Part shown: positions 17,648 to 27,159 of the stretch, piece after piece
Layout: every line of letters begins with the position of its first letter
How positions within the stretch are numbered: the stretch's first letter is position 1
Program-made: the position numbers and the translations under genes
The notes under the pieces: generated by a model
What the model was told of the DNA's origin: nothing
Database searches by the model: none
The model's input: only the letters and a program-made list of their open reading frames with translations
Source: Ancylobacter sp. WKF20
Lineage (GTDB): Bacteria > Pseudomonadota > Alphaproteobacteria > Rhizobiales > Xanthobacteraceae
Direction: 5' to 3'
DNA: 64,000 bases
NCBI RefSeq assembly: GCF_029760895.1
Contig: NZ_CP121679.1
Coordinates: 4,136,001-4,200,000, forward strand

Positions 17648-18784
17648 CCTCGAACGCGCCCCCTTCCTCGCCGCCTCGCCGCGCTCGGCCGCGCCTCGCG
17701 GGTCGTCGAGCGGCGCAACACCATCCCGATACTGGCAAACCTCCGCCTCAAGGCGGAAGGCAGCCGGCTCATCATCACCGCCACGGATCTCGACATCGAG
17801 ATCACCCAGAGTCTGTGGGAGGAGGCGGTGCAGGTCGCCACGCTGGGCGAGATCACCGCGCCCGCCCACACGCTGCACGAGATCGTCAAGAAGCTGCCCG
17901 AGGGCGCGCAGATCCAGCTTGAAGTCACCGGCGACCGCAGCACCCTCACGGTGCGCGCCGGCCGCTCGCGGTTCTCGCTGCAGACCCTGCCGGTGACCGA
18001 CTTCCCGGACCTCACCGCCGCGCCCGCGGGCGCGAAGCTAGCCTTGCCCGGCAAAGCCTTCGCCGAGGCGCTCGGCCGGGTGGAGTTCGCCATCTCCACC
18101 GAGGAGACGCGCTACTACCTCAATGGCATCTTCATCCACCGGGCCGCGCTGCCGGAAGGCGATCACCGGCTGACGCTGGTGGCGACGGATGGGCACCGCC
18201 TCTCGCTGGTGCGCCTGCCGGGCGACGCCGCCCCGATCCCCGAGGAGATGCCGGGCGTAATCCTGCCGCGCAAGGCCGTCGGCGAGGTGAAGCGGCTGGC
18301 GGAGGAGGCGGGCGCGGACCCGCTGCACATCGAGGTGTCCGCCACCAAGCTCGCGGCCGAACATGGCGGCGTGCGCGTCGTCACCAAGCTGATCGACGGC
18401 ACCTTCCCCGATTATGGCCGCGTCATCCCGTTCGGCAACGCCAGGCTCGCCACCGCCGCGCGCGCGGAGCTCGCCGCCGCCGCCGACCGCGTCGGCACCC
18501 TGTCGCGCGATCGCGGCAAGGCCGTGAAGTTCATCTTCGGCTCCGGCGGCCTTGTGCTGGAAGCCACCAACCCAGAATCCGGCTCGGCGCGCGACGAGAT
18601 CGACTGCGCCTTCACCGATGACGAAATCATCATCGGTTTCAACGGCCGCTATGTCGGCGATGTGCTCAAGGCCGACGACGCCCCGCAGGTCGAGATCGCG
18701 CTGAACGATCCCGGCAGCCCCACCATCTTCCGCCGCCCCGGCTCCACCGACGCCCTGTGCGTCCTCATGCCGATGAGGGTCTGA
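17637..18784 (+). pseudogene. dnaN: DNA polymerase III beta subunit (sliding clamp) homologue, frameshifted
   Basis: From codon 14 of the frame that starts at ATG 17637 (MKLTLERAPFLAA) the reading moves to another frame, which then gives an uninterrupted clamp: LAALGRASRVVERRNTIPIL, NLRLKAEGSRLIITATDLDI, and on to LPVTDFPDL, YYLNGIFIH, LVATDGHRLSLVRLPG and the typical end ALCVLMPMRV. One missing C near 17673-17675 explains the break. The joined protein would be 382 residues, normal for DnaN. Internal start codons (for example GTG 17828) would give a clamp lacking most of domain 1. Either a true pseudogene or a sequencing error. Mobile elements sometimes carry their own clamp. Confidence 0.75.
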
Positions 18785-18999
18785 TGATGAACCAGACCTG
18801 CAACAGCTGCATTTGGTGGCACCCGAACGATGCCACGCGCGAGCAGGGCGCCTGCCGCCGCCGCGAGCCGCGCCTCGTGCTCTCCCGCCAGTCCGATGCC
18901 CGCAGCGCCGTCTGGCCGCCCGTGGCGGCCGACGCCTGGTGCGGCGAGTACCGCCACAACCCCAACACCCCGCAGCCGGAGGGCCGCGCCGATGTCTGA
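18784..18999 (+). CDS. Small cysteine-rich phage-type protein
   Basis: A 71-residue protein beginning MMNQTCNSCIWWHPNDATRE, with CxxC followed by GACRRREP and, near the end, WCGEYRHN. The four cysteines suggest a zinc knuckle; similar CxxCxxW proteins are common among prophage genes of unknown role. It overlaps the dnaN stop by one base (TGATG) and the next gene by eight. Confidence 0.6.
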   Translation: MMNQTCNSCIWWHPNDATREQGACRRREPRLVLSRQSDARSAVWPPVAADAWCGEYRHNPNTPQPEGRADV

Positions 19000-19504
19000 C
19001 ACCGAACGCCTGTGCTGGGCCGCCTTCGTTGCCGACGAGATCATGCCGACGGGCCTTGCGCACCCCGACAAATGGATTGCCGGGCGCTGTGAGGCCGGGT
19101 GGATCATCGGCCCCAAGGCCCGGCGGGAGCGTATCGATTATGGCTGCATGATCGTGCAGCCGGGCGCCGAGGTTCTGTTCATGTGGCATGAGCCGCGCGG
19201 CGCGCGCGACATGCTCGTCAAGGGCGATGGCACGTACCGCCTTGTCGGCTTCGATCCCGGCGACTGGACGGGCGTCTATGATGCGGCCGCCCTTGAGAAC
19301 CTCGCTGACACGCTGGAGGAGTTCGCGCGCGGCTGCGTCGATCTCTATGAGATCGCGCCCGATGACGAGATCGCCGTCGAGGCCCGGTTCAGCAAATGGA
19401 CCGAGGAGCGTTTCTGGCTCGAAGTGAGGGATAACACGCCGCGCTTCGTTACCGTGGCCCCCAAGGGCGCCATGGTCAGCGCCGCGCCGGAGGGCCCGGC
19501 CTGA
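18992..19504 (+). CDS. Hypothetical prophage-type protein
   Basis: A 170-residue protein from ATG 18992 (MSDTERLCWAAFVADEIMPT). It is acidic and soluble, with no signal peptide or membrane segment. Readable stretches are GWIIGPKARRERIDYGCMIV and DLYEIAPDDEIAVEARFSKW. I do not recognise a family. It overlaps the cysteine-rich gene and is followed by the nuclease gene, all on the plus strand. Confidence 0.55.
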   Translation: MSDTERLCWAAFVADEIMPTGLAHPDKWIAGRCEAGWIIGPKARRERIDYGCMIVQPGAEVLFMWHEPRGARDMLVKGDGTYRLVGFDPGDWTGVYDAAALENLADTLEEFARGCVDLYEIAPDDEIAVEARFSKWTEERFWLEVRDNTPRFVTVAPKGAMVSAAPEGPA

Positions 19505-19538
19505 ACCTCCTGGCTCGTTGCCGTCGAAGGTGTTCTCA

Positions 19539-19961
19539 ATGTTTCGCTATATCGTAGCCCCCGCCTTTGCCGCTCTTCTGCTCACCACTCCGGGAGCGGC
19601 TGACATCTATGTGCTGGACGGCGATACCATTGTCGTCGACCGGGAGCACATTCGCCTGGTGGGGTTCAATGCGCCCGAGACGCGTAACGCGCAGTGCGAG
19701 GCGGAGCGCGAGCTCGGCTATCACGCCAAGGCGCGGCTGCACGAACTGCTCACCGCCGCCTGCGGCCCGCTGGCGCGCGCACCGGCCGCGTGCCTCAGGC
19801 TCGAACGGCTGCCAGCGCCTGATCGCTACGGCCGCTCGCTCGCCCGCCTCATCGTGCAGGGCAGGGACGTAGCAACAATCCTCGTCAGTGAGGGGGTGGC
19901 GGAACCCTATGACTGTCCCGCCGGCCATTGTCCCCGCCGGCGCAACTGGTGTGGAGGGTAG
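19539..19961 (+). CDS. Exported thermonuclease-family (SNase) nuclease
   Basis: A 140-residue protein with a signal peptide (MFRYIVAPAFAALLLTTPGA, cleavage near GAADIYV) and the staphylococcal-nuclease-like fold: YVLDGDTIVV, HIRLVGFNAPETRNAQC, and APDRYGRSLARLIVQGRDV. The Asp, Arg and Glu-containing loops of the family are in place. Cysteines near the end (YDCPAGHCPRRRNWC) may form disulfides in the periplasm. It lies two bases before the excisionase gene. Periplasmic SNase proteins on mobile elements may degrade incoming DNA or act in transfer; that is inference. Confidence 0.8.
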   Translation: MFRYIVAPAFAALLLTTPGAADIYVLDGDTIVVDREHIRLVGFNAPETRNAQCEAERELGYHAKARLHELLTAACGPLARAPAACLRLERLPAPDRYGRSLARLIVQGRDVATILVSEGVAEPYDCPAGHCPRRRNWCGG

Positions 19962-19962
19962 G

Positions 19963-20229
19963 ATGGTTGAACCCCGCGCGCGTCGCGCTGAGATCCTTCC
20001 TCCGTCGCTACCGCCGCGCGGGCTCTCCCGTGTCGTCGCCGCGGCATACATCGGCATCTCCCCACCCCTGTTCGATGAGATGGTGCGGGATGGGCGCATG
20101 CCCTCGCCAAAGCTGATCAACTCACGCATCGTGTGGGACCGGGTGGCACTCGATCGCGCCTTCGAGGCGCTGCCCCAGCGCGATTCCGGTTGTGATCCGG
20201 ATTCCGATGGATGGGCGGACTACCAGTGA
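19963..20229 (+). CDS. Excisionase-like helix-turn-helix protein (MerR/AlpA type)
   Basis: An 88-residue protein; GGAGGGTAGG precedes ATG 19963. The central part RGLSRVVAAAYIGISPPLFD, then EMVRDGRMPSPKLINSRIVW, is the winged-helix fold of HTH_17 excisionases, with VALDRAFEAL as the trailing helix. Its stop overlaps a GTG (GTGA) that likely starts the second integrase, the common xis-int arrangement. Confidence 0.8.
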   Translation: MVEPRARRAEILPPSLPPRGLSRVVAAAYIGISPPLFDEMVRDGRMPSPKLINSRIVWDRVALDRAFEALPQRDSGCDPDSDGWADYQ

Positions 20230-21311
20230 CCGCGCTGCGCCTGAAATACGTCGACCGTTTCGTCGACCGGAACGGAATAGCCCGACACTATTTCCGCCGG
20301 CCAGGAGGCAAACGCACGCCCCTGCCGGGCCTGCCAGGCTCTGCCGAGTTCATGGAAGCTTATCGCCTCGCTCTGGCTGACGACACGCCGGAACCGAAGA
20401 AGCAGCGCGGCGCTGAGGGATCGCTCGACCGCCTCCTGGGCGAGTATTTCGCCAGCCCGGATTATCTGCGTCTCGCCTCTTCGACCCGCAGCGCCTATCG
20501 CCGGGTGATGGAGCGTTGGCTGGTCGATGAGAAGATCGGCCATCGCCCCGCGCGCGGGCTGCAGCGCGAACATGTGCTGAAGATGATCGCGAAGCGGGTT
20601 GAGACGCCCGGTGCGGCGAACGATCTGCTGAAAAAGATTCGTGTTCTCATGCGATTCGCCATCGATCTTAAATGGCGACGTGATGATCCCACGGTGCGCG
20701 TGAAGCGCTACGCTAGCTCGGAGTTCCACACATGGACCGAGCCGCAGATTGCCGCCTATGAGAAGAAGTGGGCGGTCGGCACCAAGGAGCGGCTTGCTTT
20801 CGCGTTGTTGCTCTACACCGGTCAGCGGCGGAGCGACGTGCCGCGCATGTCCTGGCGCGACATAGACGACGGCCTTATCCGCGTCGTGCAGCAAAAGACG
20901 GGCGCAAAGCTCTGGATCCCGATCCATGCCCAGCTGCGCGCGGTGCTCGCGGCGCAGCCGAAAGAGCACGTTTCCATCCTGGTGACGGAATACGGCAAGC
21001 CGTTCAGCACGGCCGGCTTCGGCAACTGGATGGCCGAGCGAATCGAGAAGGCTGGTTTGCCGACGGAGTGCGTCCCGCACGGCTTACGAAAAGCCGCGGC
21101 ACGCCGCCTGGCCGAAGCCGGCTGTTCGGCGAACGAAATCGCCTCGATAACCGGCCACAAGACGCTGGCCGAGGTCGAGCGCTACACCCGAGAAGCGGAC
21201 CAGAAACGCCTTGCAAAGGCCGCGATGCACCGGCTTGCGGAACAGGATCGGAACAGAAATTCCCAAACGGAGGTCGACGATTTGGGAAAAACCCGAAATT
21301 CGCGAGATTAA
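20226..21311 (+). CDS. Second tyrosine integrase
   Basis: A phage-type recombinase of about 361 residues, unrelated in its N terminus to the P4-type enzyme at 5090. It has the opening YVDRFVDRNGIARHYFRRPG, an arm/core-binding region (SSTRSAYRRVMERWLVDEKI), and the catalytic domain with Arg in LLLYTGQRRSDVPRMSW, HxxR in PHGLRKAAARRLAEAG, and His/Tyr in ASITGHKTLAEVERYTREAD. GTG 20226 is coupled to the excisionase stop; ATG 20211 is an alternative. A tRNA-like 3' end follows 21 bases after its stop and may be its att site. Confidence 0.92.
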   Translation: MTALRLKYVDRFVDRNGIARHYFRRPGGKRTPLPGLPGSAEFMEAYRLALADDTPEPKKQRGAEGSLDRLLGEYFASPDYLRLASSTRSAYRRVMERWLVDEKIGHRPARGLQREHVLKMIAKRVETPGAANDLLKKIRVLMRFAIDLKWRRDDPTVRVKRYASSEFHTWTEPQIAAYEKKWAVGTKERLAFALLLYTGQRRSDVPRMSWRDIDDGLIRVVQQKTGAKLWIPIHAQLRAVLAAQPKEHVSILVTEYGKPFSTAGFGNWMAERIEKAGLPTECVPHGLRKAAARRLAEAGCSANEIASITGHKTLAEVERYTREADQKRLAKAAMHRLAEQDRNRNSQTEVDDLGKTRNSRD

Positions 21312-21331
21312 TCAACGCGAAAAATCAAGGG

Positions 21332-21356
21332 TGGCTGCGCCCTAGGGGAGTCGAAC
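21332..21356 (-). other. tRNA 3'-end-like sequence after integrase 2 (possible att)
   Basis: The minus strand reads GTTCGACTCCCCTAGGGCGC followed by AGCCA: a T loop (TTCGACT), half of a T stem and an acceptor-like strand. The upstream T-stem strand does not pair, so only the 3' half of a tRNA is present. Position beside int2 suggests an attachment core or its scar. Confidence 0.4.
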
Positions 21357-21499
21357 GCCGCTCTAACCTGAATCTTCGCTTCCGTAGGGAAAGACCGAGT
21401 TTCGACAAAGACGGCGCGCCATTGGCGAACGGTAGAAAGCGCGGGCTTGTGGACCTTGGCTGTTCCGATACCGACGATCTCTCCCTACATTCATCGCCA

Positions 21500-24400
21500 A
21501 TGTCGAAAACCAGACCCTCCACGCCCAAGGTGAAAGCGCCGCGAATGCTTGCGACTGGCGGCGGCAACGCGACTGCGTCCGGCGTGAACTTCCAGCAGAG
21601 CCTTGGTGGGCTGTTCGGGCTCTGGATGCTGACTGAGACGCCGATCGACCCGCGCCTTCAACTCGGCAGCGCCATCGTCACCAGCATTCGCATGGAAACC
21701 GAGGCGCCCCTGGACGACACCTTCGCCGCGACGAGCGACGGCGGTGTCATTTGTGGCCAAGCCAAGAACACCCTCTCTCTGTCCGAGATCCTCGAAAGCG
21801 AGTTCGGAAAGACGGTCGATCAGATCGTGCGTCAGTTCCGGCTCTGCCGTGACGGTAAAGGCGACCTCGGATGGAACCGGCCGCTCGACCCGTCCAAAGA
21901 TCGATTGCTGATCGCCGTCGGGCCCGGCTCGCCGGCGACCACCCGCGTCAACCTGGCGAAGGGCCTGGAGGCCCGACGGCAGCCCGGCGCACCGGTGCTC
22001 ACGGCTGGCGAGACCACGGCGCTCGCGCAGTTCGACACCTGCGTCCGCCTCGCCTGGGCCATCGCCGCGCCGGGCGAACCGCTGACTGAAGACGTCCTCC
22101 TTTCGATTTCGCGCCTCACCTATGTCTATACGATCGACCCTGAAGGTTCCGACCGAACCGCTTGGGCCGCCGCCTTGGGGTCAGTCCTGAAGGCGCCGGC
22201 GGACGCCCCGACGGTTATCAACTTGCTGGAGCGGGTCGCAGGAGACCTGATGGCTGCGCGCGGCGGCCGAACCCTTCACGCACTCCGCACCGACCTGATG
22301 GCCCGCGGCGCCCAGCTCGCGGCTCGGCCCGACTATCGCAAAGATATCGCAGCGCTTACGGCCTACTCGCTGCAAACCGAACAGACCTTAGCCGGTTTGG
22401 AGGTCGTTGAAGCCGAGACGGGTATGCCCGTCGGCATTGCTCGCCACTGCCAGGCTGCGGTCAATGCGGCGGCACTCAGCGGCGACCTGTTGCTGATCGG
22501 TGAGCCCGGCGCCGGCAAAAGCGCGGTGATTAACGCCCTCGGGCGTGCCCTTCGCGCGAAGGGCAACGACGTGGTCCAGATGGCGGTCGACCGGTTCTCA
22601 GTCGAGTCGCTGGAAGGTCTGTCTCGCGCCCTCGGTCTGGAGCATGATCTGCCGGCGGTGCTGGGTGCGTGGGACGGGCCGGAACCCGCCTTCCTCTTGA
22701 TCGACGCGCTGGACGCGAGTCGCGGCGGATCGGGGGAGGCGGCGTTCAAGCGGCTCGTCGAGTCCGTCGTGGAACTGGGCGGGCGATGGACCGTGATCGC
22801 TTCCATTCGGACGTTCGATCTGCGGCTGGGACAGAATTTCCGAAGCCTCTTCGGGGGAACACCCCCTGACAGAGCCCTCCAAGGTGACGGGTTCGCCAAC
22901 GTGCGGCACGTTCAGGTGCCGCCCTGGTCCGAAAGCGAATTCGCGGAATTGCTCGCCAGGGCGCCGCGGCTGGCGGACGTGCTCCAGAACAGCACCGCCA
23001 AGCTGCGGGAGCTGGCCATGGTGCCGTTCAACACCCGCCTTCTCGCCGATCTGGTCGCGACCGGCACCATCAGCCAAGACTTTTGGGCCATCGACTCCCA
23101 GATCACGCTGCTGAACCTCTATTGGGACCGCCGCGTGCGGGACCACGGGGTCGCAGCCGAGGTTTGCCTGCGTTCGGTCGTCGAGGACATGGTCGCCAAC
23201 CGCGCCTTGAGGGCTCAGCGGGTTAAGGTGGCCGCCGCCAACCCCGCCATCCTGGACACCTTGACCGGCGAGGGCGTGCTGGTCGTCACCAACGGCGAGC
23301 GATCGGTCCAATTCCGGCACCATCTTCTGTTTGACTACGTCGCCAGCCGCGTGTTCCTCGACCCCGATGGCGTCGTTGACGGCAGCGCGACCTTCCCCAA
23401 GGCGGAAGGGCTTGGTCTCGTCCTCGCCCCCGCCATGGGCTTTCTGCTTCAGTCACTCTGGGCTGAAGACGCCGATCACAATCGGTTCTGGACCGCGGTC
23501 AGCAACCTCTTGGGCCGCGCGGACTGCGATCCGGTGATCCGCAGCATCGCCGCTCGAATGGCGGCCGAACTGCCGACGACCACCGGCGACATCGATGCCT
23601 TCGCAAAGGCGATCGGCGCGGAAGTGGCTCCCGCCGTCGCCGCCCTTCCCCACGTCGCCGGTGCCATGGCGGTTCGGCTTGAGGATGAGCCCGGGATTCC
23701 CCTGGCGCCGTGGGTTCATCTCCAGCTTCAGCTGTCAAGGAGGCCAGGGTCAAACGCCGGCGTGCTGCGAATGATGGCGTACATGCTGACCGAGCGCGTT
23801 CAAGATCCGGCCTTGCGGGCGGATATGGGATCGGCGGTCAGGGCGCTCCTAGCCCACGGCTACACCTTGGACGACACGCAAAGCTTAGCCACCCCCGCGA
23901 TCGGCTTCGTGGCTGATACCATCGCGACAGACGTGGACGCATCCGTGGCCTTGCTGCGTGCGGCGCTGACCGATGATCGCTTCGACCGATTTGCGCCCCA
24001 GGAACTGCCCGCGCTGGCGCGGAAGATCGACGCCATCGCCAAGGCCTCGCCGGCATTCGCGGCGGAAATCTACGAGAGCGCCTTCGCGCGCCAGGTAAGC
24101 GACGACCGTAAAACCTCCATGGGCAGCGGTCGAATTCTCAACCTGACCTCCAACGCCCGGCAGGACTTCGAGTCATCGCGGTGGTCACTCAAGGAATACT
24201 TCCCTCGGTTCCTAGACGCGTCGCCGGTCGCGGCGACCCAAGCTTTGCTGGTAGCGCTCGCTGGTTACGTTGCGCGCGCGCACTCCCTTTCAGAAGGGGT
24301 GAACCCGCTCCAAGTCAATGTCGCTGGTGATGTGGTGCATCTCCGGCAGGACCTCAGTTACATCTGGGCCCATGAGGTCCACCCTAAACACGCCCACGAC

Positions 24401-26395
24401 GCCGACGCCCTGTTGTCGCAATTCGAGACCTGGCTCGAGACCGGCGACGAGGCGGGGGTTTTGGCATCGGTCGAACATGCTGTGCGCGAAGGCAGTCTCG
24501 CCGTCATGTGGTCGCGACTCTTCATGGCGGCTACGGCCCGGGGCGGCGCCCTGGCTGAACGGCTACTTCCGTATGCAGCGCGACCCGAGTTCTTGATCAC
24601 ACCCGACACGCGCAAGGACTCCATCGACCTCTTGGCGGCTCAATATGATGGGCTATTGGTCGAAGCGCGCGAAGCGCTTGAGGGCGAGCTCGTCGATCAC
24701 CCCTTCGACGATTTTCTCCACCCGAAGGCCGCGAAAGAGGGGTTTCTCCGGCGTCTCTTCGCCACCATCGGCGCTGAACGCCTGACGACTCAAGCAGCCC
24801 GCGACATCCTGGCCGCGGCTCCTGAGACCGAGATTGCCAACAACCGGCTCCACAAAGTCGAGGTCAGCTGGGGCAAGGCCGACGACGATTTCTACTGGCT
24901 CAGCGAGGAGAACAAGGCGAACCCAATCGTACGCGAGACCGGCGCAGAGCTTGACCGGGCTCGCCGCGCACTGGGCTTGGAAGGCGACCGCAAGGGTCCC
25001 GTCGAGTCCGTGACCGAAGCACTCGCAGCGCTGACGGCGCTCAAGGCCCGCTTGGACAGCGGCGCCATCCCAGACGACTCCCTAGTGCACCGAGCGGAGG
25101 GCACGTTCGCGGAAGGCGTTCATAAGGTGGTCAACTCCAGCCACGTGTCGGCTGACACGCCGGCGGAGTTGATCGACCAACTCCTGAGCTGGATCGAGTA
25201 CGCCAGCCATCTCAAAAATCCGGAGGTCGAGGACGATACCGAGGCCAAGTTCGAGGAATTTTCGAGTTGGGGTTCGCCCTCGGCGAGGCTTGAGGCGGCG
25301 GAAGCGGCGCTCGACCTTTGCCTGAAACGGCCTGAGGTTTACCCAGGGCTGGAGCCGGTGATTGACCGCGTCTTAGCCGATCCCCATCCCGCCGTTCGCT
25401 TGAGCGCCGCCCTTCATTTGATCCGTATCTGGGAGATGGATCGCGCGGGATTCTGGGCGCGAGCGACCCGTCTGGTCGAGGTCGAGGAAAATCGGAGCGT
25501 TCTGGATAGCTACGTCTGCAACTGCTTGAGCAACATCCAATGGCAGGAAGCAGCGCGTCCGGTTGCCGACCTCATCATGATTTTGATTGAGCGGTGCCCG
25601 GCAAGCGACCGGCGCAACGCGACGATCCGCGGACATTTGGTTCAGATGACACTCCAGTTTTGGCTGCGGTTCGGCTTCACGGACGCCGAGGAGCATGTCC
25701 GAGGCTGGTTTGCACAGACGGTCGACAACGTAGAAGAGGTCCGCGATGCGATTCAGTGGATGCGGGCGGCCTACACGGCCGGCTTGCGGGGCCCGGAGGA
25801 TCCAGACCCGGCTCGAGATCGAGCGACGGCCATCGAGTTGACCATCCAGGCGGTTTCTCAGGCGGGCGACTTCCTGACCCACTATGCCACGCTCTCAGCT
25901 CCCACCGAGGCGGAGATTGAGCGCGCCCGGAGCGCGATGAATATCATCGATACCGTCTGCCAGCAGCTCTACTTCAGCTCGGGCGCGTTCCAACATGGGG
26001 ACCGGACCCCCCCACCGACAACAGTGGAAGGCTCCGCTGTTTTCCTTCACGAGACGGCGCCCATCCTGCGCCAGCCCGGCGAACACGGCGGGCCGCACAC
26101 GGTCTACTATCTGATCCAGTTGCTGGCGCACCTGGTCGAAGCCGATCCCGCCGGCGTGTTCGATCTCATCGCCTTCGCCGTTCTCAAGGGCGGGCAGCAA
26201 ACCGGCTACCAATTCGAGAGCTTGGCGGCGGACCTCATGGTGAAGCTGGTCGGGCGCTACCTCGCCGACCACAAGGAAATCTTCGACGATCCGCAACGAC
26301 GAACCGCGCTCGTCGACACGCTGGAAGTGTTCGTTGCGGCCGGCTGGCCATCAATCCGTCGGCTCTTCTATCGGCTTCCAGAGCTGCTGCAGTAG
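21500..26395 (+). CDS. Large nuclease-NTPase-repeat protein, Avs/STAND-like defence candidate
   Basis: A 1631-residue cytoplasmic protein with three parts. Residues 1-250 resemble the DUF4297/Cap4 PD-(D/E)XK nuclease: NFQQSLGGLFGLWML, then acidic METEAPLDD (65-73) and QAK (87-89), spaced as E...D...QxK. The middle is a P-loop NTPase with Walker A GEPGAGKS (334-341), Walker B FLLIDALD (398-405) and a sensor-like Arg in VIASIRTFD. The last 1000 residues are helical repeats, likely a target sensor. This is the layout of antiviral STAND proteins of the Avs group. The family name is my inference; the domains are visible. No partner gene is adjacent. ATG 21500 is used; ATG 21545 would also keep the nuclease. 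Confidence 0.75.
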   Translation: MSKTRPSTPKVKAPRMLATGGGNATASGVNFQQSLGGLFGLWMLTETPIDPRLQLGSAIVTSIRMETEAPLDDTFAATSDGGVICGQAKNTLSLSEILESEFGKTVDQIVRQFRLCRDGKGDLGWNRPLDPSKDRLLIAVGPGSPATTRVNLAKGLEARRQPGAPVLTAGETTALAQFDTCVRLAWAIAAPGEPLTEDVLLSISRLTYVYTIDPEGSDRTAWAAALGSVLKAPADAPTVINLLERVAGDLMAARGGRTLHALRTDLMARGAQLAARPDYRKDIAALTAYSLQTEQTLAGLEVVEAETGMPVGIARHCQAAVNAAALSGDLLLIGEPGAGKSAVINALGRALRAKGNDVVQMAVDRFSVESLEGLSRALGLEHDLPAVLGAWDGPEPAFLLIDALDASRGGSGEAAFKRLVESVVELGGRWTVIASIRTFDLRLGQNFRSLFGGTPPDRALQGDGFANVRHVQVPPWSESEFAELLARAPRLADVLQNSTAKLRELAMVPFNTRLLADLVATGTISQDFWAIDSQITLLNLYWDRRVRDHGVAAEVCLRSVVEDMVANRALRAQRVKVAAANPAILDTLTGEGVLVVTNGERSVQFRHHLLFDYVASRVFLDPDGVVDGSATFPKAEGLGLVLAPAMGFLLQSLWAEDADHNRFWTAVSNLLGRADCDPVIRSIAARMAAELPTTTGDIDAFAKAIGAEVAPAVAALPHVAGAMAVRLEDEPGIPLAPWVHLQLQLSRRPGSNAGVLRMMAYMLTERVQDPALRADMGSAVRALLAHGYTLDDTQSLATPAIGFVADTIATDVDASVALLRAALTDDRFDRFAPQELPALARKIDAIAKASPAFAAEIYESAFARQVSDDRKTSMGSGRILNLTSNARQDFESSRWSLKEYFPRFLDASPVAATQALLVALAGYVARAHSLSEGVNPLQVNVAGDVVHLRQDLSYIWAHEVHPKHAHDADALLSQFETWLETGDEAGVLASVEHAVREGSLAVMWSRLFMAATARGGALAERLLPYAARPEFLITPDTRKDSIDLLAAQYDGLLVEAREALEGELVDHPFDDFLHPKAAKEGFLRRLFATIGAERLTTQAARDILAAAPETEIANNRLHKVEVSWGKADDDFYWLSEENKANPIVRETGAELDRARRALGLEGDRKGPVESVTEALAALTALKARLDSGAIPDDSLVHRAEGTFAEGVHKVVNSSHVSADTPAELIDQLLSWIEYASHLKNPEVEDDTEAKFEEFSSWGSPSARLEAAEAALDLCLKRPEVYPGLEPVIDRVLADPHPAVRLSAALHLIRIWEMDRAGFWARATRLVEVEENRSVLDSYVCNCLSNIQWQEAARPVADLIMILIERCPASDRRNATIRGHLVQMTLQFWLRFGFTDAEEHVRGWFAQTVDNVEEVRDAIQWMRAAYTAGLRGPEDPDPARDRATAIELTIQAVSQAGDFLTHYATLSAPTEAEIERARSAMNIIDTVCQQLYFSSGAFQHGDRTPPPTTVEGSAVFLHETAPILRQPGEHGGPHTVYYLIQLLAHLVEADPAGVFDLIAFAVLKGGQQTGYQFESLAADLMVKLVGRYLADHKEIFDDPQRRTALVDTLEVFVAAGWPSIRRLFYRLPELLQ

Positions 26396-27159
26396 ACGAT
26401 TATCGTTCATCACACTGCGCTGAGATTGGGATAACGGCCACACACTGTGCGGCCCTAGTTGCGGGCTCGCATGGCGCGAATGTCCGGTTAGCGGCTTATT
26501 CCCAAAGACCGCTTCTGGCGCATCCATGACCTGTACAGCGGTAAGCAGCAGCGTCTGCTTTCAGGAAATCGCAGGTCCGATCTCTACGGCCGAGATGGTG
26601 GCGCGTTAGGGTCGACGCGCAACGGCGACTTGAACTGCAGCTATCTCGGAAGCGCTGACTAGAGGCGGACGGTCAGTTCCCCACCCCCAGGCGGTCATTG
26701 CCGCGGGAGATCGCTTTCACAAGCGCGACGGCGCAATCGGGGCCGGGAGGAGACTGTCAGCTTTTAGGAATAGGGCGCGGGAAAGTAGACATAACGCGCG
26801 CGTTCAACACGATCTTGATTTCGAGTCTTGCTCGGTGGGCCGCGTCCGACGATGATGATCACTACGTCTACGCTATAGCACGCTAACGCCGCACGTTTCC
26901 CGGATTAGCCAAAAAAGAGGCCGTATTGCTGATGAGCGGATAGGGTGGTTTCGGCACCGCCTCGAATAGCAAATTTTGCGAGAAGCCATAGCGCTCGAGA
27001 AAAGAAGTAAATTATGACGTAATCGCAGGCATGATTGACTTCCTGCCTTTTGCCTCCGCTTGCGTCAGCTCCGTCGTGTGTCTGATTTTGAACAAGCCCG
27101 TATCGCAGACTTCGTCGGCGCGGCGCGGGTCACCGTCGGCTTAGCTGGTTCTGTCGTAG
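26396..27159. other. Gene-poor region between the STAND-like gene and lysR
   Basis: No complete gene. A plus-strand frame ends ARWAASDDDDHYVYAIAR near 26885 and has a related copy near 29262. The underlying DNA repeat is 26837-26880: GGGCCGCG, then 24 bases after its start ACTACGTCTACGCTATAGCA. The rest, including an AT-rich patch around 26990-27030, shows nothing recognisable. Confidence 0.45.
26837..26880 (+). repeat. Direct repeat copy A (YVYAIA tail)
   Basis: GGGCCGCG at 26837-26844 and ACTACGTCTACGCTATAGCA at 26861-26880. The copy at 29212-29255 has the same two blocks with the same spacing and 18 of 20 bases identical in the second. Both encode a C-terminal tail of the type YVYAIA just before a stop, so they may be ends of related, otherwise lost genes. 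Confidence 0.5.

Noticed and set aside
20768..21499. A 244-codon N-terminal extension of the STAND-like protein
   Set aside because: It overlaps the second integrase in another frame and has no sensible domain; the nuclease part begins after 21500.
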